Positions 7,687 through 16,361 of a stretch of DNA of 25,316 nt are shown one piece after another. The stretch spans positions 1-25,316 of the forward strand of contig CALGGV010000137.1 in NCBI GenBank assembly GCA_937915725.1, in the 5' to 3' direction. The notes beneath the pieces are model-generated. The model worked only from the letters and a program-made list of their open reading frames with translations. It was not told the DNA's origin and made no database searches. The stretch is from an uncultured Selenomonadales bacterium (GTDB lineage Bacteria > Bacillota > Negativicutes > Selenomonadales > Selenomonadaceae). Made by a program: the position numbers and the translations under genes. The stretch's first letter is position 1; each line of letters begins with the position of its first letter.

Positions 7687-9927
7687 TTGGATAGTGAAGA
7701 AAAAATTTTTGAGGGCTTAAATCCTCAACAGAAAGAGGCAGTAAATTGCCTTGAAGGTCCGTTGTTGGTAATAGCGGGCGCGGGTAGCGGCAAAACCAGG
7801 GTTTTAACTTGCCGAATTGCGAATTTGCTGGCGCACGGCGTCGCCCCTTACAATATTTTGGCGATAACTTTTACCAATAAAGCCGCCAAAGAAATGAAGA
7901 CTCGCGCAGAAAAAATGATTGGCGAAAAAGCTAAAGATGTTTGGTTGAGCACTTTTCATTCACTTTGCGCTAAACTTTTGCGATTTGAAATTGAAATTAC
8001 CGGCACTTACAAAAAAAATTATCTGATTTACGATACGACTGACAGTCAAAAAATTTTGAACGAATGTATAAAAAAATTAAATCTTGAAGGCGAAAGATTT
8101 TCACACGCTGGAAACGTTATTTCAGATTTAAAAAATAAATTAATCGACGCCGCCAAATACCGTGAAATGATTTTTACAAAAGAGGACAGCTCGGATTTTG
8201 AAAAGCAACTCGTCAATATTTATGAACTTTATGAACAGAAAATGGTACAAATTAACGCGCTGGATTTTGACGATTTAATTTTTATAATGGTAAAAATTTT
8301 TGAGAAACACCCGGAAATTTTGGAAAAGTATCAAGAAAGATTTCGCTACATTCTGATTGATGAATATCAAGATACAAATATGGCGCAGTACAAATTGACG
8401 AAATTGCTTGCCGCAAAATACAAAAATATTTGCGTGGTAGGGGACGCGGATCAATCGATTTATGGTTTTCGCGGCGCAAATATGCAAAATATTTTGGACT
8501 TTGAAAAAGATTATCCCGATTCAACCGTTATCAAGCTTGAACAAAATTACCGCTCCACAAAAAATATTTTGAGTGCGGCTAACGGCGTCATTGCAAATAA
8601 TGTCAATCGTAAAGAAAAAAATCTGTGGACAGAAAATGAAACCGGCGGCAAAATTAATTTTATTCATTGCCTGTCAGATAAGGCGGAGGCGGCGTTTACT
8701 GCGCGTGAAATTCGCAGGTTAATAACGTACGAAAATTTTAAATACAGTGATATTGCAATTCTTTACCGCACAAATTCACAATCCCGCGCCTTTGAAGAAA
8801 AATTTATGCAAACTGATATTCCTTATGTTATTGTTGGAAATATAAAATTTTATGAGCGCAAAGAAATTAAAGATATTTTGGCTTATTTGCGCTTGATTGT
8901 TAATCCGCGTGATGATATAAGTTTTTTGCGCGTTGTAAATGTACCGCGTCGCGGTGTTGGTCCAATAAATCTTGAACGTTTGGTAAATTTTGCGGCAGAA
9001 AGGAACCTTGCGATTTTTGATGTGGTATATTCTGAAAGTTTATTGGCGCAAGTTCCGCAACTTTCGCCGAAATGTAAACAAAAACTTCACGAATTTACCT
9101 CAATGCTTGTAACTTTTTCTTCAGTGCGTGAAGGCTTGCCTATCGCCGCGTTAATCAATGCAGTTTTGAAAGAATCCGGTTATTTGGCGTCGCTTAATGA
9201 AGGCGAAGAAGGCACTAAACAGGAAAATCTCAATCGCATAGAAAATTTAAGCTCCTTTGTCAATGGCGCAGAAGAATTTGATGAAATAAATTCTGATATT
9301 ACACTGGAAGATTTTTTGAATCATGTTGCACTTATTACAGATATTGATTCACTTGATGAAGAAAATTCCCGCGTTTCTTTAATGACGATTCATTCAGCAA
9401 AAGGGCTTGAATTTCCGGTAGTTTTTGTGGCGGGTATGGAAGAAGGACTTTTGCCGCATTCAATTTCAATGATTTCTTCAACTGAACTTGAGGAAGAACG
9501 TCGCGCTTGCTACGTTGCAATGACACGCGCCAAAACTAAACTTTATCTTACTGCGGCGTCTGAACGTCGAACTTTTGGGCGTTCCTATGAATCGCACATT
9601 TCAAGATTTGTTGCAGAAATTCCGGCTGAAATTCTTTCAAGTTTTTCTGAACGCAATACAAACAGTTCAAATTATCGTCAATCTATTTCTGAAAATAAAA
9701 ATCCTGCGCCGCCTAAGAAAGAATCCAAAATTTCTTTTCTTACTAATTCCAAAACTGAAAATACTCCCGCTATTGATTGGCAAGTTGGCGATAGACTCAT
9801 TCACAAAAAATGGGGCGTCGGTACTGTTATGGTTGTTGAGGGCGAAAATTTGACGATTGATTTTATTAATCCGGCGATTGGCGAAAGAAAAATTAAAGCT
9901 ACTGTTGCTCCTATTTCTAAAGGCTAA
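7687..9927 (+). CDS. pcrA: ATP-dependent DNA helicase PcrA (UvrD/Rep family)
   Basis: This superfamily 1A 3'-5' helicase acts in nucleotide excision repair, replication restart and removal of RecA or stalled polymerase. From the preferred TTG start it has 746 residues, normal for PcrA. Motifs in order are the Q-motif LNPQQKEAV, Walker A AGAGSGKT (residues 30-37), TFTNKAA, motif II DEYQDTN (Asp225-Glu226), motif III GDADQSIYGFRGA, motif IV QNYRS, motif V TIHSAKGLEF and motif VI VAMTRAK. The C-terminal tail ends in a Tudor-like fold beginning WQVGDRLIHKKWGVGTV, which in PcrA/UvrD binds RNA polymerase. It is followed by ligA, the usual Firmicutes pairing, although here a 341-base gap carrying repeats separates them. 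Confidence 0.97.
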   Translation: MDSEEKIFEGLNPQQKEAVNCLEGPLLVIAGAGSGKTRVLTCRIANLLAHGVAPYNILAITFTNKAAKEMKTRAEKMIGEKAKDVWLSTFHSLCAKLLRFEIEITGTYKKNYLIYDTTDSQKILNECIKKLNLEGERFSHAGNVISDLKNKLIDAAKYREMIFTKEDSSDFEKQLVNIYELYEQKMVQINALDFDDLIFIMVKIFEKHPEILEKYQERFRYILIDEYQDTNMAQYKLTKLLAAKYKNICVVGDADQSIYGFRGANMQNILDFEKDYPDSTVIKLEQNYRSTKNILSAANGVIANNVNRKEKNLWTENETGGKINFIHCLSDKAEAAFTAREIRRLITYENFKYSDIAILYRTNSQSRAFEEKFMQTDIPYVIVGNIKFYERKEIKDILAYLRLIVNPRDDISFLRVVNVPRRGVGPINLERLVNFAAERNLAIFDVVYSESLLAQVPQLSPKCKQKLHEFTSMLVTFSSVREGLPIAALINAVLKESGYLASLNEGEEGTKQENLNRIENLSSFVNGAEEFDEINSDITLEDFLNHVALITDIDSLDEENSRVSLMTIHSAKGLEFPVVFVAGMEEGLLPHSISMISSTELEEERRACYVAMTRAKTKLYLTAASERRTFGRSYESHISRFVAEIPAEILSSFSERNTNSSNYRQSISENKNPAPPKKESKISFLTNSKTENTPAIDWQVGDRLIHKKWGVGTVMVVEGENLTIDFINPAIGERKIKATVAPISKG

Positions 9928-10268
9928 GTTTTTTTTGTAAAATCTTTTTAATTTATAAATGTTAAAAATTCTTTATTTTAAATGTACTTTCTTTTTTCTA
10001 CAGCAAAAAAAGTACTAAAGAGCACGCCTTGCGTTGCAAGCCGCGCAAGTACCAAAGAAAAAGTGCCGCGCCCGCCTGTGTTTTTCGCGTCAAACAAAAA
10101 GTAATTCAAAGTTCCAGCCGCGTTTACTCACGTTACCTAATCCTAAACTCACAAGCAAAAACGGAGTGCGGCGGGCGTCTCAATCTTTTTCAAAAAATTT
10201 GGCGCGCCTTTTGCGCCTCTGTACCATTCATTTAAATTTTTTATTCTACCAAACAAGGATTAAACAAA
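9928..10268. other. Intergenic region pcrA to ligA
   Basis: This 341-base gap holds no convincing gene. It contains an imperfect hairpin with GTACTTT and AAAGTAC ends (9984-10015), a small palindrome CTTGC-GTT-GCAAG, and the second copy of the ~110-bp inverted-end element. Two overlapping + strand open frames of 68 and 84 codons across it are rich in Arg, Lys, Ser and Ala from the repeat composition and lack Shine-Dalgarno sites; I do not call them. Confidence 0.65.
10069..10177. repeat. ~110-bp element with GC-rich inverted ends, copy 2
   Basis: It begins CGCCCGCC and ends GGCGGGCG, in the same orientation as the copy at 4488-4597. The right-hand 28 bases, from CACAAGC to GGGCG, are essentially identical in the two copies, while the left-centre differs by substitutions and small indels. 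Conservation concentrated at the ends and in a few internal blocks is typical of mobile non-coding elements or of structured RNA. Confidence 0.75.
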
Positions 10269-12281
10269 ATGGATATTGCAAAAATTAAGGCGGAATTAAT
10301 TCAACTCCGCAAAGAAATTAAATATCACAATAAAAAATATTATGACGAAGACGCGCCGGAAATTTCAGATTATGAATATGACAAATTAATGAATCGCCTT
10401 AAAGAAATTGAAAAGGAATTTCCGGAATTTATCACGGCAACTTCACCAACTCAAATTGTAGGCGGCAACGCCAAACGTACAGCCGGCAAATTAATTCCGC
10501 ATGATGTACAAATGTTATCACTGCAAGACGTTTTCAGCCGCGCCGAAGTTGAAAATTTTGTCAACGATACTATTTCTAAACTTGGCGAAGTTGAATTTGT
10601 TGTCGAAGAAAAAATTGACGGCTTATCGCTTGCTCTGCGCTACGAAAATGGCGAACTCTCGCAAGCTATTACTCGCGGTGATGGAAATTTGGGCGAAGAT
10701 GTTACTGAAAATGCCCGCGTCATTTCTGATGTTGTTCAAAAACTTGTTGACGCGCCAAATTATTTTGAAATTCGCGGTGAAGTTTATATGGCGAAAAAAA
10801 CTTTTGCCGCCGTTAATTCCCGTCAAGAAAAATTGGGATTAAAAACTTTTGCTAATCCCAGAAATTGCGCCGCCGGTACTCTTCGTCAACTCGATAGCAG
10901 AATTGTTGCCGAAAGAAATTTATCAATGTTCGTTTTCAATCTGCAGAAAATTGAAGGCGTGGAAATTACAAGCCACACCGACGCCTATAATTTTATGATT
11001 CGCAACGGAATTAAAATCATTCACGAATACAAAGTTTGCAAGAATTTTGAGGAAGTTTGGGCGGCGATTGAAAATATTGGCAGTTATCGTGCAAATTTGG
11101 AATATGATATTGACGGCGCGGTGGTTAAGGTTAATTCTTTCGCCCAACGTGAAACTTTAGGCGCAACTTCCAAATTTCCGCGTTGGGCTGTGGCTTACAA
11201 ATACCCGCCGGACGAAAAAGAAACTGTCTTAAGAAAAATTGGACTTAGTGTCGGGCGCACAGGCAGAATCACTCCGACTGCGATTTTTGACGCCGTAATT
11301 TTGAACGGGACAAAAGTTGAACGCGCCACTTTGCACAATCAAGATTTTATTGACGCGCTGGATATTAGAATTGGCGATACAATCAAAGTTTATAAAAGCG
11401 GCGAAATAATTCCAAAAGTACGCGGCGTAAATTTTGAAAAACGCCCCGCCGATTCAATTCCTTTCAAATTTCCGGAAAATTGCCCCGTGTGCGGTCACAA
11501 ACTCGAAAGGGAAGAATCAGCCGCCGATTTTCGCTGTATCAATCCAAATTGCCCCGCGCAGTTGGAAAATCACATTTTAAATTTTGTCGGACGCTCGGCA
11601 ATGGATATTAAAGGCTTAGGCGAAAATGCAGTTGCCGCGCTGATTGACGGCGGCTTTATAAAAAATATTTCTGATATTTACAAATTAAAAAATCTGCGCG
11701 AAGAACTTATCAAACAAAAAATTTTTGGACGTGAAAAGGCAACCGATAATGTTTTAGCCGCTATTGAAAAAAGTAAAAAAAATTCGCCCGCAAAACTTTT
11801 AACGGGCTTGGGGATTTTCGGTGTTGGAAGTGCGGCGGCGCGTGACTTAATAAATTATTTCGGCAGTCTTGAAAAAATTTCTAAGGCAACTGTTGACGAA
11901 TTGCAAAACGTGCCGGATATTGGCGGAGTTACTGCCAAAAATATTGTTGAATTTTTCAGTGAGGAGGCGAATTTAAAATTGATTGACGAACTCAAAAACG
12001 CCGGCTTGACTACTGAAATTGAAATTGTCGCGCAGGATTCAGAAAATGACGCAGTGCGCGGAAAATCTTTTGTGCTTACCGGCGCGCTTGAAAATTATAA
12101 ACGTGCTGAGGCTACAAAATTGATTGAGGAACGCGGCGGGCTTGTCAAAGGCAGTGTCAGCAAAGTTACAGATTATGTAATTGCGGGCGAAGATGCAGGC
12201 TCCAAACTTACTAAGGCGCAACAACTTGGTATTAAAATTTTGAGTGAAACTGAATTTGAAAAGTTACTCGGTTTAAAATAA
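10269..12281 (+). CDS. ligA: NAD-dependent DNA ligase LigA
   Basis: LigA seals nicks in replication and repair using NAD as the adenylate donor. The 670 residues carry all family domains: an N-terminal Ia domain (YHNKKYYDEDAPEISDYEYD), the adenylated Lys115 in EEKIDGLSLALRYENG, an OB fold, and a four-Cys zinc finger (Cys405, 408, 423, 428). Helix-hairpin-helix repeats follow (SAMDIKGLGENAV, LTGLGIFGVG, VPDIGGVTAKNI), then a C-terminal BRCT domain (GKSFVLTGALENYKRAEA). The ATG follows an AAGGA site. It ends just before an intrinsic terminator and pairs functionally with pcrA upstream. Confidence 0.98.
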   Translation: MDIAKIKAELIQLRKEIKYHNKKYYDEDAPEISDYEYDKLMNRLKEIEKEFPEFITATSPTQIVGGNAKRTAGKLIPHDVQMLSLQDVFSRAEVENFVNDTISKLGEVEFVVEEKIDGLSLALRYENGELSQAITRGDGNLGEDVTENARVISDVVQKLVDAPNYFEIRGEVYMAKKTFAAVNSRQEKLGLKTFANPRNCAAGTLRQLDSRIVAERNLSMFVFNLQKIEGVEITSHTDAYNFMIRNGIKIIHEYKVCKNFEEVWAAIENIGSYRANLEYDIDGAVVKVNSFAQRETLGATSKFPRWAVAYKYPPDEKETVLRKIGLSVGRTGRITPTAIFDAVILNGTKVERATLHNQDFIDALDIRIGDTIKVYKSGEIIPKVRGVNFEKRPADSIPFKFPENCPVCGHKLEREESAADFRCINPNCPAQLENHILNFVGRSAMDIKGLGENAVAALIDGGFIKNISDIYKLKNLREELIKQKIFGREKATDNVLAAIEKSKKNSPAKLLTGLGIFGVGSAAARDLINYFGSLEKISKATVDELQNVPDIGGVTAKNIVEFFSEEANLKLIDELKNAGLTTEIEIVAQDSENDAVRGKSFVLTGALENYKRAEATKLIEERGGLVKGSVSKVTDYVIAGEDAGSKLTKAQQLGIKILSETEFEKLLGLK

Positions 12282-12289
12282 ATTTTTCG

Positions 12290-12325
12290 ATAGAATCCCG
12301 TTTTTAGGAGGGATTCTATTTTTTT
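12290..12325 (+). terminator. Intrinsic terminator after ligA
   Basis: A perfect 10-bp stem, ATAGAATCCC (12290-12299) with GGGATTCTAT (12310-12319) and a 10-base loop, is followed by seven T. It ends the ligA transcript and lies just before the 3' end of the converging ubiD gene. On the opposite strand no T-run follows the stem. Confidence 0.92.
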
Positions 12326-12334
12326 GATAAATTT

Positions 12335-13783
12335 TTAATCTAAATTCAGTGAACGCCACAAATAATCTACCCGCGCCTTAATTTCCGGCGTCATTTCAAT
12401 TTCAGCGGGCCATTCGCGCAGGTGTCCTTCTTCTTTCCAACTTTTTGTAGCGTCAATTCCAATTTTTGCGCCGAATTTTGGCAACGGCGAAGAATGATCC
12501 AAAACGTCAAGCGGTCCATGAACAATTTCTAAATCGTGTTCAGCGTCGATATTGCTAAAAACACGCCACGCAACTTCACTTAAATTTTGAACGTCCACAT
12601 GTGCGTCAACAACAATAATCATTTTTACGTTCATCATTTGTCCCATTCCCCAAAGGGCATGCATAACTTTTCGCGCCTGCATTGGATAAGATTTTTTTAT
12701 TGAAACTATAATGCAATTATGAAAGACGCCTTCAAACGGCATATTTATATCAATAATTTCCGGGACAATTTGTTGAAGGAGTGGCAAAAAAATTCTTTCG
12801 GTTGCCTTTGCAAGGTAACAATCTTCTTGTGGCGGCTTGCCTACGATTGTTGCGGCGTAAATTGGATTTTTTCTTGTAGTAATGCAAGTTACATGAAAAA
12901 CAGGATAATCATCAGCCAGCGAATAAAAACCGGTATGATCCCCAAAAGGACCTTCGCAGCGTAATTCGTCGGTTGAAATGTAGCCTTCCAAAATAATTTC
13001 TGCGTGCGCGGGAACTTCTAAATCTACAGTTTTGCACTTTGTAAGCTCAACTGATTTATGGCGCAAAAATCCCGCAAAAACCATTTCATCAACGTCACGC
13101 GGCAAGGGCGCGGTTGCGGCGTAAGTTGTAATTGGATCTGTACCTATTGCAACGGCGCATTCAATTTTATTTTCGGCGGCGTCGCGCAGATTTTCCGCGC
13201 CGTTTTTGTGTATGTGAATATGCATTCCGGTTGTTGTGGAATCAAATTTTTGCAGGCGGTACATTCCAACATTTCTTTTGCCGGTTTTAGGATTTTTTGT
13301 AAAGACAAGCGGCAAAGTTATAAAAGCCCCGCCGTCTTGAGGCCAACATTTTAAAATTGGAATTTTATCAAGGCTCGGTCTTTCGTCAACAATTTCTTGA
13401 CACGGCGCATTTTTTATATATTTTGGAAAATTTATAACTTTACTGCCGGTTGAAATTATTGAAACGATATTTGAACGATTTTTCAGCGAAAGGTAAGGCA
13501 GTTTTAAAAGTTCCCTAATATCATTGGCGGCGTCGTCAAGTTTTTCAACGCCCAACGCAAGAGCCATTCTTTCATAACTGCCGAATTGATTAATTAAAAC
13601 CGGCATATCATATCCGCGCACATTTTCAAAAAGTAATGCAACATTGCGGCTATCTTTGAACTTTGAAACGCGGTCTGTAATTTCGGTAATTTCCAATTCT
13701 GCGTTGACTGGTACTTTTATTCGCTTTAAAAGTTTTCTTTTTTCGAGTTCGTCAATAAATTCTCTTAAATCTTTGAAAGCCAA
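12335..13783 (-). CDS. UbiD-family decarboxylase
   Basis: UbiD enzymes use prenylated FMN to decarboxylate aromatic or unsaturated acids, classically in ubiquinone or menaquinone synthesis. Typical features seen are the start AFKDLREFIDELE, LLFENVRGYDMPVLIN, TGMHIHIHKNGA, and the RCEGPFGDHTGFYS active-site segment with conserved acidic residues. The preferred start is the TTG at 13783, since GGAGGA at 13791-13796 lies 7 bases before it and the resulting N-terminus aligns with UbiD (MKYNDLRDF type). An in-frame TTG at 13798 would overlap that site. The product is 482 residues, the usual size. No UbiX flavin prenyltransferase or other quinone gene is adjacent, so the substrate is not fixed; a menaquinone role is only a guess. 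Confidence 0.9.
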   Translation of the reverse strand: MAFKDLREFIDELEKRKLLKRIKVPVNAELEITEITDRVSKFKDSRNVALLFENVRGYDMPVLINQFGSYERMALALGVEKLDDAANDIRELLKLPYLSLKNRSNIVSIISTGSKVINFPKYIKNAPCQEIVDERPSLDKIPILKCWPQDGGAFITLPLVFTKNPKTGKRNVGMYRLQKFDSTTTGMHIHIHKNGAENLRDAAENKIECAVAIGTDPITTYAATAPLPRDVDEMVFAGFLRHKSVELTKCKTVDLEVPAHAEIILEGYISTDELRCEGPFGDHTGFYSLADDYPVFHVTCITTRKNPIYAATIVGKPPQEDCYLAKATERIFLPLLQQIVPEIIDINMPFEGVFHNCIIVSIKKSYPMQARKVMHALWGMGQMMNVKMIIVVDAHVDVQNLSEVAWRVFSNIDAEHDLEIVHGPLDVLDHSSPLPKFGAKIGIDATKSWKEEGHLREWPAEIEMTPEIKARVDYLWRSLNLD

Positions 13784-13811
13784 AATTTTATCCTCCAAAT
13801 TTTTTTCATTA

Positions 13812-13840
13812 AGTCTAGCAATTTAATTTGGGCGCGTCAA
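13812..13840 (-). promoter_or_regulatory. Probable ubiD promoter
   Basis: Read on the - strand, TTGACG (13840-13835) and TAGACT (13817-13812) are separated by 17 bases. The -35 matches consensus at five of six positions and the -10 at four. The -35 lies inside the first bases of the 161-bp repeat; the corresponding site in the second repeat copy is changed at one base. Confidence 0.55.
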
Positions 13841-13994
13841 TTATTCTTGACTAAAAATTTTTGAGAGCTTAATATTTATAAATTATTTATGAATTCTTTT
13901 TTTTACAAGTCGGCATTTCTTTTTTTGAAATAATCACAGGCAAAAACTTAGACGGCGCGGGGCGTTATATTTTTCACTAAAAGCAACTTGCTAA
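13834..13994. repeat. 161-bp tandem repeat, copy A
   Basis: The unit runs from GCGTCAATTATTCTTGACTA to CAACTTGCTAA and is followed head-to-tail by a second unit of exactly the same length. Each contains ACAAGTCGGCATTT, a motif shared with the repeat at 4431. Copies differ at scattered positions, mostly in the right half around GGCGCGGGGCGTTAT versus GGCGTGGGGTGTTAT. Confidence 0.85.
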
Positions 13995-14155
13995 GCGTCG
14001 ATTATTCTTGACTAAGAATTTTTGAGAGCTTAATATTTATAAATTATTTATAAATTCTTTTTTTTACAAGTCGGCATTTTTTTCTTTCAAATAATCACAG
14101 GCAAAAACTAGGGCGGCGTGGGGTGTTATAACTTAAACTAAAAGCAACTTGCTAA
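13995..14155. repeat. 161-bp tandem repeat, copy B
   Basis: Second unit of the tandem pair, from GCGTCGATTATTCTTGACTA to CAACTTGCTAA. It ends 53 bases before the ATG of the PilM/PilN-like gene, so it probably contains or borders that gene's promoter region. A weak TTGCTA / TATTTT pair with a 16-base spacer begins at its right edge (14149-14176). Confidence 0.85.
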
Positions 14156-14208
14156 GGGTTCCTGTAATTTTATTTTTCCTAATACTTGTCAAATGGGGTA
14201 ATTTTTTT

Positions 14209-15246
14209 ATGGATATTTTTAAATTTTTTCGCGAAGATTTAAGCGAAATTTTGGGCGTTTACTATGACAATGAAAAAATTTTTTTGGCGCGATTTACTGA
14301 TAAACTTGAAATTGCAGATTTTAATTTTGAAATTGATTTAGACGATAAAACGCCCGCAATTTTTCAGCTTGCAGAAAAAATTAAACTTATCTGTAACCAA
14401 CGCGGCTGGCAAGTCTCAAAAATTGGATTAGTACTGCGCGAAGGCACGGCTGTTACTTTTCAAACTGAATTTAAAAATATTCCTGCCAATGAAATTGCAA
14501 ACGCGGTAAAAATTTGGGCAACTGCGCACGCCAATAAAGACGCCTGCTATACTTCAATTCAAGTTGGCGATGAAATTTGGATGGAGACTTTGCCCGCGTC
14601 AACCGTCGAAGATTATATTTCCGCCTTTGAAAAAAATTCTATGACACTTTGCGCACTTACCGAATTTCCACAAATTTTAATCAACGAAGACCGCCCGCTA
14701 ACTCCATTTAATCGCGCAGTTTTCGCCGCCGATATTGTCAAAAATAAAAAATCCCCCAACATTTTAAATATCAAAATTTCAACGTGGAATATTAAAAAAA
14801 TTTCTTTGACGGCGGCGGCAATTTTTTTAATCGCCTTGACGGGTTTTTCTGCAAAACTTGCCGGCGATTATTTTTCTTCCAAAACACACGCTCAAAAGGC
14901 TCAGGAGCGTTTCAATTCTCAAAATGATACTTTTATATTAAAAAAAGATTTTGACGCCGTTACAGCCGAAATAAAGCGTTTTAACGGGGCAATTTCGGAA
15001 CAAGATATAAATTTTCAAAAATTCAACGCGCTGGTTAAAATTGGAAAAATTGCTGACGGTAAAATTTTTTTGGAAAAGATAAGAGCCGCCGATAAAAATT
15101 TTGAAATTGAAGGATTTTCAGAATCGCCGGACGCCGTTAAAAATTATCTTAGCCGCTTAAAAAATTCACTTTCTCACAAAGTCAAGTTGAAAAATTCTTC
15201 AGAAATTGACGGGCAAATTTTTTTCTCAATCAGCATTAATTTATAG
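14209..15246 (+). CDS. PilM/PilN-like fusion, type IV pilus or T2SS platform protein
   Basis: A 345-residue protein. Residues 1-175 resemble the N-terminal actin-like region of PilM (LGVYYDNEKIFLARF, later KIGLVLREGTAVTF) but lack clear ATP-binding motifs. One membrane helix (about 199-216, SLTAAAIFLIALTGFSAK) is followed by a helical stretch and a ferredoxin-like end (FEIEGFSES, then AVKNYLSRLKNS and the F-S-I-S-I-N strand), the layout of PilN/GspL. It therefore looks like a condensed PilM-PilN in one chain. The ATG at 14209 is preceded by GGGGTA; an upstream TTG at 14149 would add 20 hydrophobic residues, has no ribosome site and begins inside a repeat, so it is not preferred. No other pilus genes are adjacent. 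The assignment rests on layout and motif resemblance. Confidence 0.55.
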   Translation: MDIFKFFREDLSEILGVYYDNEKIFLARFTDKLEIADFNFEIDLDDKTPAIFQLAEKIKLICNQRGWQVSKIGLVLREGTAVTFQTEFKNIPANEIANAVKIWATAHANKDACYTSIQVGDEIWMETLPASTVEDYISAFEKNSMTLCALTEFPQILINEDRPLTPFNRAVFAADIVKNKKSPNILNIKISTWNIKKISLTAAAIFLIALTGFSAKLAGDYFSSKTHAQKAQERFNSQNDTFILKKDFDAVTAEIKRFNGAISEQDINFQKFNALVKIGKIADGKIFLEKIRAADKNFEIEGFSESPDAVKNYLSRLKNSLSHKVKLKNSSEIDGQIFFSISINL

Positions 15247-15250
15247 CCGC

Positions 15251-15283
15251 AAAATAAAAACGACCGATTAAATTTTTCGGTCG
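15251..15283 (-). terminator. Intrinsic terminator for the exported-protein gene
   Basis: CGACCGA (15261-15267) pairs with TCGGTCG (15277-15283). On the - strand the stem is followed by TTTTTATTTT, a good terminator 27 bases after the stop codon at 15310. On the + strand the trailing sequence CCTTTAAAATTTT is weaker but could also end the converging PilM/PilN-like transcript. Confidence 0.85.
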
Positions 15284-15309
15284 CCTTTAAAATTTTATCT
15301 TAAATTATA

Positions 15310-16296
15310 TTAATTTCTTTTTACTGAAGTTGTCATATCCTTAAGGAAATCTTGAAAAATATTGTTGTTGACAGCGGCTTTTCTTGCAGCAGCGGGCGGT
15401 GTAAGAGCTTGAGTGTTGGTAATTTTTGAAGAACTCATTGAATAATGAAATTCGCTGTAATAGCCGATAGTTTCCATTAACAATCTGTCTTCATCACTAA
15501 GGGTGATTTTGCCTTCTGCCGCCTCGTCAAGGACACTTTCAGCATAAGCGCGCATAACCGGCGTTAAATCAACTACGGCGGTTAAAGTTGCATTTTGGTC
15601 TTTATCAACAGTCCACGTGCAAACTACATCTGTTTTTTGAAAAGCGTTTTCCAAATTGCGGAAGAAATTTGTTTGTTCGGTAAGTTCCTCTGCTGAAAAT
15701 TGAGTTGTGTCGGTTTTTTTGCCGTATTCTTTCAAACGTTCAGCCAAATATTGTCCGTCCAAAGTTATATTGAAAATTTCTTGTGAATTAGTATCGCGGA
15801 AAATTTCTACACTTTTGACGGCTTTTAAATTTTCTTCGAGAATACTAATATCATTTGATTTTACAGCGTCCACAAAATCTGCCGGGATATTTGGCAAGAT
15901 AAATCTGCTCCATTTATTGTTGCGTTGAACATACAACATCATTTCGTTGTTTAAGTGCGTCATAAAGAAAGGTATATTATTATTTGAAGTTTGTTTAGTT
16001 GTAGGATTTGTATAAGCCCAGTTAATGTTGCCGCTCATTCTCATTGAATTATCGCGCAGAATTTGTCCTTGACTGCTAATATCAACGTGAAATGTTGTAC
16101 CGAAAAAAACAATACTTTGATCAAACGTGCGAATATCATTTGCTAAAGAAAGGTATGCTTGTCTAAATTCAAAATCCGCGTTATCCGCAGGCGCAGCAGA
16201 AACATTATTTGCGCCAAAAAATAAAATCCCGCTTGCCGCAACTGCCGCTAAAGTTTTTTTGAACTTGCGGCTTTTTATTTTTTCCCAAAATTTCAT
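15310..16296 (-). CDS. Exported protein of unknown function
   Basis: A 328-residue protein with a clear signal peptide: basic start KFWEKIKSRKFKK, hydrophobic core TLAAVAASGILFFGA, and a VSA-AP cleavage region near residue 34. The mature part has alternating beta-like segments and amphipathic helices (FRQAYLSLANDI, FHVDISSQGQIL, MRMSGNINWAYT, then EMMLYVQRNNKWSRFIL). This loosely recalls LolA/LppX-type half-barrel proteins, but I do not recognise a family with confidence. No lipobox or C-terminal anchor is seen. The ATG lies 7 bases after a perfect AAGGAGG (16304-16310). It is downstream of the FtsA-like gene by 65 bases but has its own -10 box, so it may be transcribed separately. Confidence 0.8.
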   Translation of the reverse strand: MKFWEKIKSRKFKKTLAAVAASGILFFGANNVSAAPADNADFEFRQAYLSLANDIRTFDQSIVFFGTTFHVDISSQGQILRDNSMRMSGNINWAYTNPTTKQTSNNNIPFFMTHLNNEMMLYVQRNNKWSRFILPNIPADFVDAVKSNDISILEENLKAVKSVEIFRDTNSQEIFNITLDGQYLAERLKEYGKKTDTTQFSAEELTEQTNFFRNLENAFQKTDVVCTWTVDKDQNATLTAVVDLTPVMRAYAESVLDEAAEGKITLSDEDRLLMETIGYYSEFHYSMSSSKITNTQALTPPAAARKAAVNNNIFQDFLKDMTTSVKRN

Positions 16297-16322
16297 TTTG
16301 AAACCTCCTTAAAATCAAAAAT

Positions 16323-16328
16323 ATTATA
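16323..16328 (-). promoter_or_regulatory. Probable -10 box of exported-protein gene
   Basis: On the - strand TATAAT sits about 27 bases before the start codon, preceded by GATA. No good -35 is seen at 16-18 bases; only weak candidates (AGGATT, TTAGGA) lie nearby. The site is supported by the perfect hexamer alone. Confidence 0.4.
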
Positions 16329-16361
16329 TATCAAATTAGCATAAGAATCCTAAAATAAAAT

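Larger units (their letters stand above)
13784..14208. other. Divergent intergenic region ubiD / PilM-PilN-like gene
   Basis: This 425-base gap separates divergent genes. It is almost filled by a tandem pair of 161-bp repeats. The probable ubiD promoter overlaps its ubiD-side edge. I see no separate gene in it. Confidence 0.7.

Noticed and set aside
10029..10288. Two overlapping small open frames before ligA
   Set aside because: They run through the dispersed repeat element, have biased composition from the repeat and lack ribosome-binding sites; one overlaps the start of ligA.
14149..14208. A 20-residue hydrophobic extension of the PilM/PilN-like protein
   Set aside because: It starts with TTG inside the 161-bp repeat without a Shine-Dalgarno site. 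The ATG at 14209 gives a PilM-like beginning.
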